From Ignelater luminosus (taxonomy: Eukaryota > Arthropoda > Insecta > Coleoptera > Elateridae), in assembly GCA_011009095.1 (NCBI GenBank), contig VTPC01002362.1, positions 174,544 through 238,543 of the forward strand: a DNA stretch of 64,000 nucleotides, given 5' to 3'. Both the position numbers and the translations under genes were made by a program. Below are positions 23,700 through 36,170 of this stretch, piece by piece (within the stretch, counting starts at the first letter, position 1; each line of letters starts with the position of its first letter). The notes beneath the pieces are model-generated. The model worked only from the letters and a program-made list of their open reading frames with translations. It searched no databases and was not told where the DNA came from.

Positions 23700-24890
23700 A
23701 GAGATTGTGCCTATCTCTTTTCAGTACGATCTAATTGTATTGAGAAACTGAAATGGAAAACGCAAGTGAAATGAATAAAGGATGCCGCTCCCATATGATA
23801 AAAGTTGGAAAAATAGTTAACAAAGTTGTAGGTTTCTGCAGTGTTAAATGTAAATAGGAAGCGCCATCTCCTAGCGGTTTGGAATCTACCGCTCCCCAAA
23901 TACAGAGGGTACATTACGACGTAAATGCAACGTAGCTTCAAATTATAAGTTATAAATTATAAAAAAAATGTATATTTAAAAAGAATGTGTTTATAAAACT
24001 TAGTTTGCTGCATTCTGTATTGATTTTGCTCTTCAGAGTACTTTTATTTACCCTTTTCCAAAGCCAGCACTTACAGATTTTAAAAGAATCAAAAAATTAT
24101 TATTAATAATAACAATGATTTATTAACGGTTTAACCTCTTTACAATGATATCTTTACAGCCATGATCACAATTAACAAACAAAAAACTATTTAATGAAGC
24201 AATAACAGTAAATAGACTATCAACAATCTAGTAAAGTTTAACGTGAGATTTAAAGGAGTAAAATTAATTATAATTTATAATACAAAAAGTCTAAGTCTTG
24301 ATAATAAATATTACATTAAACAGAATAAATTATTTAAAGGCATGTGAGTAGTTCGTTTTAACAGTATCAATACTAAAAAAGGGAACATTTCTGGTGGGAT
24401 ATTGAGGCACATGAAAATTGATTAAATTAGTAATTATACGTATTTGTCGGAATTTCTCAGAATACCGACAATAAATAAAAATTCAAAATGTAATATATTA
24501 AAACTAAAACGTTTTTAAAATTTATTGATTGTAGTAGAAATGTGTTTCATGAAACTATTTCAAATATGCCTTGTTAAAAGCAGTGAGTCTTGAAACACCG
24601 TTTATGATCTTAATAGTTCTGGTAAATACAACTAACTACAAAATATGGTCTTCAAAATCCTCTGTTAGCATAGACCGTAAAACAGCAAGCACAAACTCTT
24701 TAAAAAACATAAAAAAACAGTCAAAAACTAAAATAAAATAATACTCATTTATGGTTATTAACTTACAACTAAATAAATATAAATCTCCAAATAATTATGT
24801 TTAGATCTGCTATTGAGGTCTGTAAATAAAAAAATCCATTTGAGCATTTATTTATAGTCTAGAACAAACGAGAAAACTGTATAACTTAAT
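23700..24890. other. Non-coding stretch
   Basis: AT-rich, no gene. A GCGCCATCTCCTAGCGGTTT block near 23861 resembles sequence common in insect repeats. Confidence 0.35.
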
Positions 24891-24894
24891 ATTG

Positions 24895-25115
24895 ATTATC
24901 CCCATTTGACTTTATCCGTCACTTTATCCCGCTTTTTTTTAAAGTTAGGGCAGTTGGGGAGGTTAAACTTATTCAGTACAGAATTCAAGTTGTCGTTCAT
25001 CCATTTAACCGTGTCCCTACTGTAATGAGACTAAATCCGGCCAAAAAAGAACAGATCTTTCGTGGATTTTCACGAATTTGTTCTCTCAGGCACTTCTTGT
25101 AATTATTCTAATTAA
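24895..25115 (-). pseudogene. Tc1/mariner-superfamily transposase scrap
   Basis: On the minus strand FWPDLVS (near 25045-25025) is followed after a shift by HYSRDTVKWMNDN and NLPNCPNF near 24945. This matches the FWPDLASAHY...NPPNCP...RPIE segment of a Tc1-like lineage, ending before the third catalytic block. No termini were found. Confidence 0.5.
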
Positions 25116-25119
25116 TCGT

Positions 25120-25622
25120 GGCTTTCATGATAAGAGTCAGTTTTACGGCCACATAAAGATTTTTAGCCTAACAATGCACTTTTCTAAAAACTTAGCGATT
25201 TGTTTCTATCTTCTGTCCATCAGAATCACCGTCGGACTCTTTTTGGAGAAAAATCCAAGAACAAGAATCTGCGACAAGTCGATCTTGATGTTACGTAGGT
25301 CTTGTCGTATATGAAGATACTGCCGAAATCCCTAATAAAGTCGGCATACAATTTTGTCCCTAGCCCCTAAACAGGAACAAATAATTGAATTGTAGAACTA
25401 CAGAAACGAGATCCAGAATTCAGTCCAGATGCTCAAAGTTGTATCCACGTTCACAGTTTTTTAGCTTCAAGTTTCTCGTATGTGTTGAAAGGTTTATGAT
25501 AAATCACATTCTTTAGGAAAATGAAGAGGAAAGTATGTTCGTTGATCTTAAGAATTAACTTTGTTAAGTTATGTAACAGCAAGAAATATTATCAAGAATT
25601 ATCTAAAAGGAGAAAAGCTTGT
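25120..25622. other. Non-coding stretch right of the Tc1 scrap
   Basis: Probably the continuation of the decayed transposon to its left, but no block could be read with confidence. Confidence 0.3.
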
Positions 25623-26252
25623 CAAATCCGATTTTAGGACAAACTAGATTGTTTTAAGTCAAACTAGTTTATCCGATGTGCCCCAGGATAAATTGTTTTG
25701 ACCTAAGATAAATTAGTTTATCCAGATATGTAAGTGTGGAGTAATGTGTTCTTTTTTACTTGTCGCGTCGAACACAGAGTAATCGCGTGCAAATCTCGTG
25801 ATATTCCTCAAAAAAGGAAAAATTCCCGCAAGTTGGCAAATCGTCTACAAGATAAGTGATGGGAACTAGGCGCTGTAGACAACTTGCCAACTTGGGAAAA
25901 TTTTTCTTTTTTTGGGAATACAGTATCTCAAGCACTGCATGTCATTACTCTATTTGTTCGCCACGATAAATACAGTCTTAACTAATTTGAACTATAGCCG
26001 AACTGTTATTTAAAGAATATAAAAAATCACATGGAAATTAAATAGGTTGTCACAATATCAGTCTCTACGTCAGTCAACACGTTTATTCACTTATTATTAC
26101 GCAGTGAACTGTAATGGTATTTCGGGTTACAGAGTATTGATTTATCCATCTCTATATACCAGGATAAACTAGTTTCGCTTTATTCATTGTAAGGCGCATC
26201 GGACAAACTAGTTTGGCCTGGGATAAACTAGTTTGTCTGAAAATCGGGTTTG
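25623..26252. mobile_element. Foldback element with nested hairpins and AAACTAGTTT motifs
   Basis: The outer arms (25623 to about 25732 and about 26157 to 26252) are inverted copies beginning AAATCCGATTTTAGGACAAA and, inverted, AAACCCGATTTTCAGACAAA. Each arm carries several copies of the palindrome AAACTAGTTT or a near version. The centre (about 25760-25965) is a second inverted repeat: cccgcaagttggcaaatcg at 25826-25845 against its complement at 25873-25900. No coding capacity. No clear target duplication was found. Confidence 0.8.
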
Positions 26253-28700
26253 GCCGATAACACATAAATACACGAAAAAAAGCCATTTCATACCTTCTCA
26301 TGAGTATTTAAGCGGGGGTTTCGGAGTTTCAGTTTGTGATTTTTTAATTCATATAATCTTCTTTTAGGTGTTCTTCTCCAGTGTGCGTAGAAGTATGTTT
26401 GATGTATTCATTCGATAAATTAAATAGTTGTTTAGCACTTGGGAATAAAACTATTTTGGACTTTTTAAAATCTTTTAGCCTTGTAATTCAGGAGTCTAAA
26501 TCTATGGATATGGGCATTCAGATTCGGATCTATGTAGTTTCATTCTAAGTACAGAGTATTAATTATTGTTTATTTTTAATTAGCTTTACCTGATTTTTTT
26601 ATCTCTATCTTTATCAACATTTTTATTTTTTTTTCGTTAATAACAAATAGCTTATTTCAGTTCTACCCCCACACTGTTCATTTTCTGCTTAGCGATGTTT
26701 TAATATCCCTTATTGTTATCTTTGCACTTCCTTGGAATGCACAGGTATTGTGCAAGTTTAAAAGAACGTACACACCTCGGTCTGTTATGTTAATCTCATT
26801 AATTTCATGTTTTACACCGGGTGTCCATTTTTTGCCTTGAATTTTCCTTTTTCGAAAGTAGACTTTTAACAGTCTGCCTAACCTGTTGATATATAGTACA
26901 AATTATTGGACTTGCACAGTATCAGACTGGAGCACCGAGATACGAGAAGATGTCTCAGTAAGCCTTTGCCTTATATGGTGCTCTAAAGAGCAACAAAATT
27001 CTAAAATTTCTTAATATCCTAACAAGCTATTGTAGTAGTATTGTTCCCACATTTAAATACGTATTAGTGATCCCATATTTTATGAACTATTGGTGACCCT
27101 TTTGTCGCCCAGTGTATTTGATTCTTTTTAGGGGGTATACGCACATGCCAGTAACAACGCAATTAGTACTGGTAGATTGGGTAGACAAATGGGTGAGTAG
27201 CCTATCAGCTTTGCAGGTAAAGACATCACATCTAATTATATGCGAGATCCAAATCTCAAACTTGACGGTAGAGTATTTTCTTTTGTAGGGATTTTACATC
27301 TGCTGGAAAGTACTATCAAAAACTGGTTGTAAAAGTAGATGGAGGTCTAAGGTATCTCTGTGAATGTAATTAGAAAAATTGCTCTGATTTCTTTTCTTAA
27401 TCACATAATAACATTTTTCACTTCCTAACATTGATCCTAAGTTTCAAAATTCATAATTCAGTTATTCTATAATTACAGAAAAGTACAATATACGCGTAGA
27501 TAGTCCTTTACTCCTTGCTATATCTTGACCTGGATATTATAGAACAGCATACGTTAGAAGAATAGTACCAAGAAAAATAATTTCAATACAAATGCAGTTA
27601 GGTCTGGCTAAGCAAAAAGAATCAGCTTGAAAAATTAAAAAAACCCTATCAGCTCATTTTCAGAATTTTGGTGAAAACTGTTAGAAAGAGTTAATAGAAA
27701 CCAAAAACAATTTAAACGAAACCTGTTTCTATCATATTCTTAATAAGCTTTGAATAGAAATACAAGAGTCTACCATGTGTTCTGTGAGTCCTACCTACAG
27801 AAGTACCGACACCTTACATTTGATAGATAGAAATACTTTAAATTATGCAAATGGCTTCAAGAGTCAAACTCGAATTTAACTCAATAAAAATTTGGAAAAA
27901 AAATAAATAAAAAAAATATTAACATCGTTATTTTGTAGAAAGTGTTTGTAACTACTGAGAATTCGTCTTCATTGTCAAACTATACGTTTGCTCAATCTCT
28001 CTCTTCTACGCCCTTTTATAACTGTTGCAGTAAGGTTATCCTCATAAGTCTTTGTCAAATTAAACAAAACCAAGCATCTTTTTTACAGTTTATAAGAATC
28101 ACAAGATCGTGCGAAATTTACTCACGTCTCCTATACGACTGCACTGGGCATGCTTAATACGTAATGAATCGGTTTATGATTATAACTTGCCGTAACTGTT
28201 TCACAGTTAAACCCAAAATTTTCTCTGGTTGGTTAACTTTGATAAACTTTTTTTCTTCGTACTATTGATAAACAACTATATAATCTTCTGTAGCGTTATG
28301 ATTGTTTCTGTAGAATGTTTTGTGACTGTGAAACGTATTTTGGGGAACCATTAAAAAATTATAAAGTTACTCCATCTATATTTTTAAATTTTACTAAAGT
28401 TTTTGTATCAAAACAAAATAATTTATTATTACCATCGTTAGATTCCATGAAAAGTTAATTAGGAAACGTATGAATAACAGCAAATAACAGTAAGGTATGG
28501 GGAAGGTCACCAAGAGAACATTGAAATCTGAGAAGTTTATTCAGTTTCAAATAATATCTACAACCGAGAAAGAAAATGATAAACAGTATTTAACAAATTG
28601 TATAAAAATGACTACTTTATAAAAAGTCGTTTTCAATTACTAGTACTTCTATGCTTAAAATGTGGTGATTCATTATTAATTCAAATACCGCTGTTGTTAT
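26253..28700. other. Non-coding intergenic stretch
   Basis: No gene is supported in about 2.4 kb. A terminus-like ttacaccgggtgtccatttt near 26811 has no partner. Confidence 0.35.
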
Positions 28701-28775
28701 TCATTGTAAAAGTGGTAGTGGTGTCGATATGGAAATGGAATATTTAAATTCCATCGCGTCGTGAGTATAATACCT
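28700..28775 (+). promoter_or_regulatory. Possible upstream exon of arrestin gene A
   Basis: The donor-like CATCGCGTC/GTGAGTATAA near 28752-28770 could pair with the acceptor ttaaattttag (AG at 29585-29586) that precedes the gene A ATG. This would give a spliced 5' UTR. Inferred from splice-site appearance only. Confidence 0.22.
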
Positions 28776-29099
28776 ACTACCTACCAACCTACTAACTTTA
28801 TTTCTACGATTTCTACTATTTCAATTAGAATTTAGAACTATTTCCATAAGTAATTTTCGTAATAATAGTAACACAAATTTTAATTACAATGGTGGATCAA
28901 TTTGACTCTTTAAAAGTGCGACGTATTAACTCAAAATTATGATTGAATTTCCTATTTCGTAGTTTGGTATACTGACGGGCATTTAATATTTTATTATTTA
29001 TGGTAAGTTTTGCTATAGTTTTTCTTTGTACAATAAATAATAAATTTTATTTTTACTATAATCAATTACAATCATAAACAATGAATGAATCTAACCTAA

Positions 29100-29390
29100 G
29101 AAATTGGAATAGCCCGTAGCGATGAATGTAGAATTAGAATGCACTTGCTACGGCTTTCTCCCAACCATGCTTCGGTCATTAAAATCTAACGCGAAATATA
29201 GTGTCACACTCATGTGATGTATGTAAGAAGGGTTGCCTATCCCAAGCTGTTGATTAAAGTGCTTGGCGGGAGAAATAATTTTGAACTATGAAAGCGCACA
29301 GGCAACTGCTTGGATATCGACTGTTCTAAGAGAAGAATGTGAAGATGTTGCAGTTGCACTAACTACAAATATAATAAATAAATAAATACT
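29100..29390 (+). other. Possible 3' end of a LINE-type retroposon
   Basis: This block is more GC-rich than its flanks and ends in an (AATA)n tail. Just before the tail one frame reads WISTVLREECEDVAVAL and stops, which looks like the C-terminus of a LINE ORF2. The family is not identified. Confidence 0.3.
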
Positions 29391-29615
29391 TGATTACATT
29401 CATAACTGTATTTATTATTAACAAAACACAAAAAGAGATGTATTACAAAAAAGAAATTTGTTAAAATACTCCAGTCTTAGAACAATATAGAAACCTTCGG
29501 TTTCTTACACAACTACAATTCTGTGTCTGCATTGATAGATATTTTATATGTTACTGTTGATTATGATATTATGAATTAAATTTTAGGTAAACTGTGTGTA
29601 AGGCTTGAGTTTCTG

Positions 29616-31761
29616 ATGGCTAATTCTATAAAAGTTGTACTTGATAATTTTAATCAAATTATTTACGCTGGTCAAACTTTAAATGGTAAAGTAGAATGCA
29701 CATTTTCAACAGCACAAAGATTAACAGGTAAGGTAAATATAAACTTGAATAGACTAAAATATAAGAATTTTAACCAGTCATTCTGTGAATCTAATGGAAT
29801 ATATAATGTTGCAGTTATACGACTACAGATTATAGGGTATGCTAAAACAGAGTGGACTATGAAATTTGGAATGATTAAGAAAATATATTCATCTATAGAA
29901 AGTCAGTTGAAATATAGATGCAATCTGATTGAAGGTGAAGGTAATGTTAACAAGACCAATATGAATGATTTTCTTTTTTTAATTTATTATATATTATATT
30001 AATTCAATTAAGTCAATTTACGTATAAGAAAGAAAAGTACATATATACAGACTTATGATTGACTAAACTCATTAATGTATTGAAAATGATTCTTATAAGT
30101 AAAACATAACAACAGAAGACTTGATTTATACTGATCATGAAACTATAGTTAAGCCAGTTAAATTAATAACATAAACTAACAGTTTTTTTGTAAAATATGT
30201 ATAGTCAGATAAATACAATACTATAAAGTTGTTTCAATTATAGAAAGTGGTAGAATTATGCACATTCCAGTTGGTACTTACACCTATCCATTTTCATATG
30301 AATTACCATCAACTTTGCCATCATCATATGAAGGAAAATATGGAAGAATATATTACAGAATCAAAGTTACACTTCAACCATCTGAAAATGAAAATTACCT
30401 AGAAGTTCCTTTTTATGTTGTTTCTCATTTGAATTTAAATCATTTTCCAAAATTAAAAGTAGGTTCAATTAAAAAAAAATAAATATGTAAATATCAAAGA
30501 TTTATTTTTTACTTTTTAGAAACCATATGTGTATAAAGCAAAAGGTGATATAAAATTCTGTGGTTACAATAGAGGTCCTATGGCACTGTTTATTTCATTA
30601 CCCATGACTGGTTATGCAGTTGGGCAGAACATTTATGTTGATGCTGGTATACAGAATTTATCTACTATTAATGTGGAACGTGTGGAATTTAAATTAATCA
30701 GAGTAAGTCTATGTAATAGAAAAGTAAATAGAATAAGATAACATCCATCATTCTTCATAATAAGAAAATGATTTTACTTACATGTTGTATCAATGCTTAT
30801 TGCTTTGTAGACTTATAGTACACTGGTAAATATAATCATTTCAGATAATCAAGTATACAGGGGATAAACCATCTATGGGTAAACGACATTCACAAGATGT
30901 CATCGCATCTTATACAGAAGGTACCATAGCAGCACATGCTGAAAAATTGTGGACTGCTGTTTTAGATTTTCCATCTGATTGTGTGCTAAATTTCAGATCA
31001 TCTAGACTCATGCATGTTACATACCAGTTAAAGGTACTGTTTTTAGAAATAAAGCCTCCTTTATCAAAATCTTTATTGAAAGTAAAAATTTTGTTTGTTG
31101 TATTAAATTGTTTCTAAAGTGACATTATTTATTTAATTAATTAATGTTTGTAGGTACAAGTGGTTCTACCATTTCCACATTCGAATCTCAATATTAACTG
31201 TCCAATTATGCTTGGTACAGTACCATTAAGAGGAGTTGGTACAAATCCCTCAGAAGAACCAGCAGTACTAGATTTTACAACTTCAGAAACTGATGGTATT
31301 CTTCCATTAGATAATCCTTCCTTATCTGAAGAAAGAGTTTTTATTTCTAATACAAATTTCTCAGAAGAACCAGTTGTAGTAAATTGTCCAGCTCCAGAAA
31401 CTAATAATATTTCACCATTAGACAATACTTCTTTGTCTGAAGAAAGAGTATTTATTTCCAGTCACTTATCACTTCCACATGCTCATGTACATGTGGATTG
31501 TTCAGGTAAATCTTATTACAGAATGAAATTAAGTAGGTAATCTAAAACAAATAAGCCAATAATGGACAAAACATCTATAAATTCATTTTTGCAATAAAAA
31601 TCATATTCAAAGTGATTTTATTGATGATCTGTTATTTATGTTTTATCATAAAATACTTAGGGAAGTGTTCCTGTTTTAAAAAGAATGATTATTTTACAGA
31701 TCCTCCATCATATGAAGAAGTTATGAGGCTAACAAGAAATAGTAATCCTAGAGTTTTGTGA
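29616..31761 (+). CDS. Alpha-arrestin (ARRDC-like) gene A, seven exons
   Basis: Exons 29616-29727, 29815-29934, 30244-30458, 30520-30702, 30845-31033, 31154-31505 and 31700-31761 join in frame to 410 residues, all with GT-AG introns. The arrestin N domain spans about residues 5-150 (YAGQTLNGKVECTF, GTYTYPFSYELPSTLPSSYE). The C domain spans about 160-305 (MTGYAVGQNIYVDAGIQNLS, LPFPHSNLNINCPIMLGTVP). Alpha-arrestins are cytosolic or endosomal adaptors that bring NEDD4-type ubiquitin ligases to membrane cargo. The terminal PPSY (392-395, DPPSYEEV) is the WW-domain ligand. The tail has a 37-residue tandem duplication. The start was chosen because paralogs B and C begin at the same place. An acceptor 29 nt upstream suggests a spliced 5' UTR. 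Confidence 0.92.
31243..31464 (+). repeat. 111-bp in-frame tandem duplication inside gene A exon 6
   Basis: The segments starting at 31243 (NPSEEPAVLDF) and 31354 (NFSEEPVVVNC) are 111 bp apart and both run to LSEERVFIS. The duplicated 37 residues lie in the Ser/Glu-rich tail between the arrestin C domain and the PPSY exon. Paralogs B and C have nothing similar. Confidence 0.9.
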
Positions 31762-33019
31762 TAAGAATTTGCTTATGTATAGAGAAATTCAATTTTGTTA
31801 TTATTAAATATTGTGTTAATGTTTATTACTTATTACATAATTATGTTAAATTTTTTAAGTATTTGATAAACGTATTTTAAGACATTGACTGTATTTTTGG
31901 TGAACATTTTCTATGTGTATAAAATTACCAATCCTTGAAGATTTTATACCTACCTTATGCTATGATCTAGGATAAAACTCATTCTGGATTTGCCCCTGAA
32001 GTTTTTTATTTAATATTAGTAATATACATGCAGAACAATGAATATTTCTATTTAACTTAATATAAAGTTAAAATTGACTATACAAAGTGGAGAAACGCTG
32101 GTAGTATACATGTCTAGATCCCAGTATCATAGTATCTTCTATAATGACAGTTTCATCTCTACTAAATAAAAGCTGTTACACTTGTCTAATAAAATTTCTT
32201 ACTGTAGGTACTTAGTACAAAAGGTATATTTTTACAAAAATCTTAATTTAAAATTGAACTGCAAACTTACTGTGATTTAAATCTTAAAAACTTATTTCAA
32301 AAATTGCAAACTTTTGTACCTTAGATGCAGGAGTAAACACCGTCTTTTTTTATAACTTCACAGTTGGACATCTTTTGGAAGGTGAAGTTTCGGAATTGCT
32401 TATGTGATGCATTTGAAAAATCTAAGTAAAAGTAGATGATGGTTGCACAAAAACGAAATATTAGATTGCAACTCTGTAAACTCCGGTGTTTGGAAAAACC
32501 GAAGCTGCTTTAACAACGTGCAGCTAGTAAACAACAAAAAAAAAGGTTTTTTTGATAATCATTGTTTCATTGCTATGCACTGAATTTTGCCACTTTGCTC
32601 TAATTCAAATCATTATAACTGCAGTTGATGATCATGATGTTGCATTTCTTGTAATCTTCAAAATCTTGATGATGAAACTTGAATTAGTGATATCCTATAT
32701 ACATAATATGTATGACAAACAGCTTACAAATACATTTCTATTTTTCTGTTATTTTTGCTATTTACAGTGAAGTATGGCAACGCCGACACAACCAAATAAA
32801 TGAAAAAAGAAAACCTGGGCTTTTATTGAAACTGGTTCTTAACTCTTAAGTAAGACAAAGAAACCACGGGAATTCCCTTCAAAGTATTTTGATAAATGAT
32901 CAAGTCAAAGGTCCTCTTATCTACAATACGACGCTTAAGTAAAATATTTATTATTCATCAACTCGTTGCAAAACGTATTCAAGTTTGAATAAAATAATTT
33001 CTTTTAGAAATTCATTAAT
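31762..33019. other. 3' region of gene A and spacer
   Basis: Contains the probable 3' UTR of gene A; a candidate polyadenylation signal AATAAA is near 32164. The rest, up to the DM9 gene, is AT-rich with no supported gene. Confidence 0.45.
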
Positions 33020-33927
33020 ATGACATCTTTCGCTTTTATCGTTTTATGTTTTGTTCAGGTTTATGTCTTGCAACCAACAAGTGGATCATGTCAAGTTCCT
33101 TGCACTCCAAGCAATACACCAGCTCATATTTTTGGTAAGTTTTATATAAGTAATGGAAATACATATCTCCACCTACAAATAACATTTTTAGATTACTACT
33201 GGAGGGATTATGTTGGTATAATACCAGAAGATGCAATTCCTGGAGGTAAAGATAAAGCTGGAGTTACCACCTATATAGGACAGGTTTATATAAAAGATCG
33301 CGAACTTTTACCGGCTACGATTTATCCAGGTTGCAAAACTGCTCGTGCATCTGCATACAATAAAGAACTACAGACAGAAAAGAATGTAAAGGTAATTCAT
33401 CATCATTTTTCTTAGTTACTTTTTCGAAAATGGTACGGTGTTTATATTATGCTTATAAAAACAACAGATATGACGATTTTTAAATGACGTTTATCAAAGT
33501 GGTAGTGATTGATAACCTATAGTACCTTCATTGTCTGTTTTCATTTAATTATCCATTTTTCTTTTTCTAAATACTAACCAAGCAATTTTCTGGTGCTAAA
33601 GTTCTATCACTATCCCTCGAAAGTTTTAATTTTCTTCTATAAATTCGTTTGTGGTTTCTGTTCTAGATCTTATGTGGCAGACACTTGGAGAAATACAAAT
33701 GGAAAACTACAAAAAATGAAGAAACCCACCTATTAACCGACTGCCATTTAGTTGTAGGCGGTCATGAAGTAGGACACAATTTAAATTTTGGAAGAGTAAA
33801 TCACGATGGGCAAGTTGTAGTTGGAAAAGTATTTAGCAACCCATTATCTAATAGAGGTCTATGGATTCCTTACAATGGACAAGAAACTCATTTTCTATCA
33901 TATGAAATATTAACATATGGCTGTTAG
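33020..33927 (+). CDS. Secreted DM9 (DUF3421) protein
   Basis: Exons 33020-33134, 33192-33391 and 33667-33927 join (phases 1 and 0) to 191 residues. Residues 1 to about 22 (MTSFAFIVLCFVQVYVLQPT) form a signal peptide, so the protein should be secreted. The rest is a pair of DM9 repeats: YYWRDYVGIIPEDAIPGGKD with the matching GQVYIKDRELLPATIYPGC, then YKWKTT, HLVVGGHEVGHNLNFGRVNH and the matching VGKVFSNPLSNRGLWIPYNG. DM9/DUF3421 domains occur in insect and mollusc proteins, some of them mannose-binding lectins or immune factors. The role here is inferred only at that level. Candidate poly(A) signals AATAAATAAA lie near 33951. The gene lies between two arrestin genes, but there is no evidence of a shared function. 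Confidence 0.88.
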
Positions 33928-35939
33928 ATAGAATGTTGAACATTTTACAATAAATAAAACGTATAATAATTGTATGTGTAAATTTTAGTATTTTGTACCT
34001 ATATTATTGGCTCATTTTAAAAGAAATGTATGAAGTGCTGCAAAAAAAGTTTCATTAAAGTAGCCCAAGGAAAGAATTACGCATATCTGAAGTAAGCTGA
34101 AAAAAGAAACTGACATCTTTGTCTGACACATGTACGTAAATAGCGACTTCTTCAATACAGGACATGCCTTTATGAATGTCTTTGCTTGTCATGGCACGCT
34201 TTAATGAAACTGTTCTTGGATCATTTAAATAGTAAAACGGAGGCAATAAAAAATCTAGGTTATTGCACTTCAAACCGAATCTACAGAAAGTGCAGCTACG
34301 AAAAAACAAATCTTCAACACGAAACAGAAAAAGTAAAAAAATTCCAGAACTATTTCTGTGTTCTTGAGTGAGATATTAGGGCTTTTGGATGCACCAAATA
34401 GGGACGACTAAGAGGAATTTTGAAAAAAATGAAGAAGCCAAAACGTCATGAACAACGTTTACGTGAAGACCTTGATCTTGTACGAATAGACAAAAAGCAA
34501 TCAAGAAGCTTCAAATAACAAAAAAGCAGCTTTCTAGGCTACAAATTTTCTTCAAGCTTGTTCAAAGTCTGCGTAAAATATAATGAGATTTGCATCAAAT
34601 GTGGGAATGCAATAATTTTAGTGGAAACCAGAAAAAACTCCAATTTTGATTTTGAAGAGCATACTACATTTATCCAAAAGAAGAAATTCTAGAACTGACA
34701 GAACTAATAATAGCTGCGTCCACGAACAGTAATCATGATATCGCGCTGCTGTCAGTAAAGAAACATTTGCTGACGTTCGTCTATGACGTTTATGAATCTA
34801 CTTGCTGACAGCTTGTGGACATAGCATTGATTTGAAGTACTTATTTTAGTCTGAGAATTAGGAAAATAAAGAATAAGATCAAGGTAGTCAATACATGTAG
34901 GTGTTTGAGTTTGTTGTTTTTTAAGACATTGACTGCTGTGGCCAGTAGTCTAGCGAGCTCTATAGCAACCTCTAAAATTCCCCGCATCATCTCACTTACA
35001 TTTGAAGTTTGCCTAGTTGAGTGTTCCAACTTCTAGTAGAGATGTTTAAAGTGTCAGGTCTACGATTCTAATATTTCCTTATCCGAGAAAAAGGCATGTC
35101 TTGAAATTCTACTGCTTTTGGAAACGGGAGAAATTTTGTAAACCGTCTTTTATAATATGGTAACGTTATCTCTGTTGTAATAACCAATCAGACGACTGCT
35201 TACTATGCGATGACATTACCGTATATTTAACATAATTATACGTTAAGCAAAAATTTTCTGTTGTCTGCAATTTTTGAGTTACGAAGTTGATATAAATTCC
35301 TACAATACTAAAGACGACTGATATGCATGTATTAAGAGACTTTGAAATAGTCGACAAACTTGTTTACTGTAAGTCGAGCAAGAAGAAAAAACTTAGATCC
35401 TCCAGAAAGCAGAGAACAGTAAGAAGGATTAATGCTTTTAGAAAGCGGTATAGACAGCACGAAATATTTTTATCGAAAATCGTCAGATGATATCGGTTTT
35501 AGAACGAATCATTTCTATCACTAGATGGCTAAGTGTACGCAGATCATCAACTAGATTGATGAATGAGTTTTAGAAGCAAGACACTACTTTCTACAATACT
35601 CTAAAAACATTAAGCAAAGATTTCTTCAATGTTGGCTCGTTCTCCACGGTTGGAATGCTGCATCTTTGATAAATTGCTTTTGTAAAGCTCGTACATTAGA
35701 CAAAGTCTTTTTTTTTTGACTCACGAACACTACCAGTTACGTCAATCCCCAACGACTTAATCTTCAATGTAAAAGAAGTATTATAGCATAATACTAATAA
35801 CTATCCCAGATACATATTTGAATGTTATAAGTATCAATAAACATTTATAATTCCCGAATATTGACATATTTCATATAGTATTGGTATCTGACCAACTCTT
35901 AGCAAAATACAGTTTGTGAATTCTCTAATTATAGTAATA
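33928..35939. other. Spacer with weak coding-like scraps
   Basis: Between 34425 and 34520 one frame reads KKPKRHEQRLREDLDLVRID, a charged helix reminiscent of the coiled region of P-element/THAP transposases. No THAP zinc site or RNase H block was found, so it is not called. The minus-strand frame 34055-34309 has no recognisable domain. Confidence 0.3.
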
Positions 35940-35941
35940 TA

Positions 35942-36170
35942 CAGTCGCGGAAAAAAGTGTTCATACAGTGTAGCAAATATAATAATATTTGCTATTTTTT
36001 GATATGTGAATAAAATAGTGAAAGAGTAATAACATTTATGGATCACCTATTAAAGTAACTGTCAAAAAGTATACAATTTATTGTACAACACAAACTGAAA
36101 ACCTAAAAGATTAGCAAATCTGAGTAGCTGCACAAATACGACGCGGAAAAAAGTATTCAGACACTGACTT
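35942..36170 (+). mobile_element. One end of a Tc1-like transposon with a direct sub-repeat
   Basis: CAGTCGCGGAAAAAAGTGTT starts at 35942 right after TA. A second copy, GACGCGGAAAAAAGTATTCA, is at 36139 in the same orientation, about 197 bp on. This is the DR half of an IR/DR end. Neither the other end nor transposase was seen, so the element is truncated. Confidence 0.6.

Noticed and set aside
23711-23941. 76-codon minus-strand frame
   Set aside because: Overlaps repeat-like sequence; no domain, no conserved start context.
34055-34309. Minus-strand 84-codon frame, and helix-like plus-strand sequence at 34425-34520
   Set aside because: Neither shows a complete domain. The resemblance to P-element/THAP proteins rests on a charged helix only.
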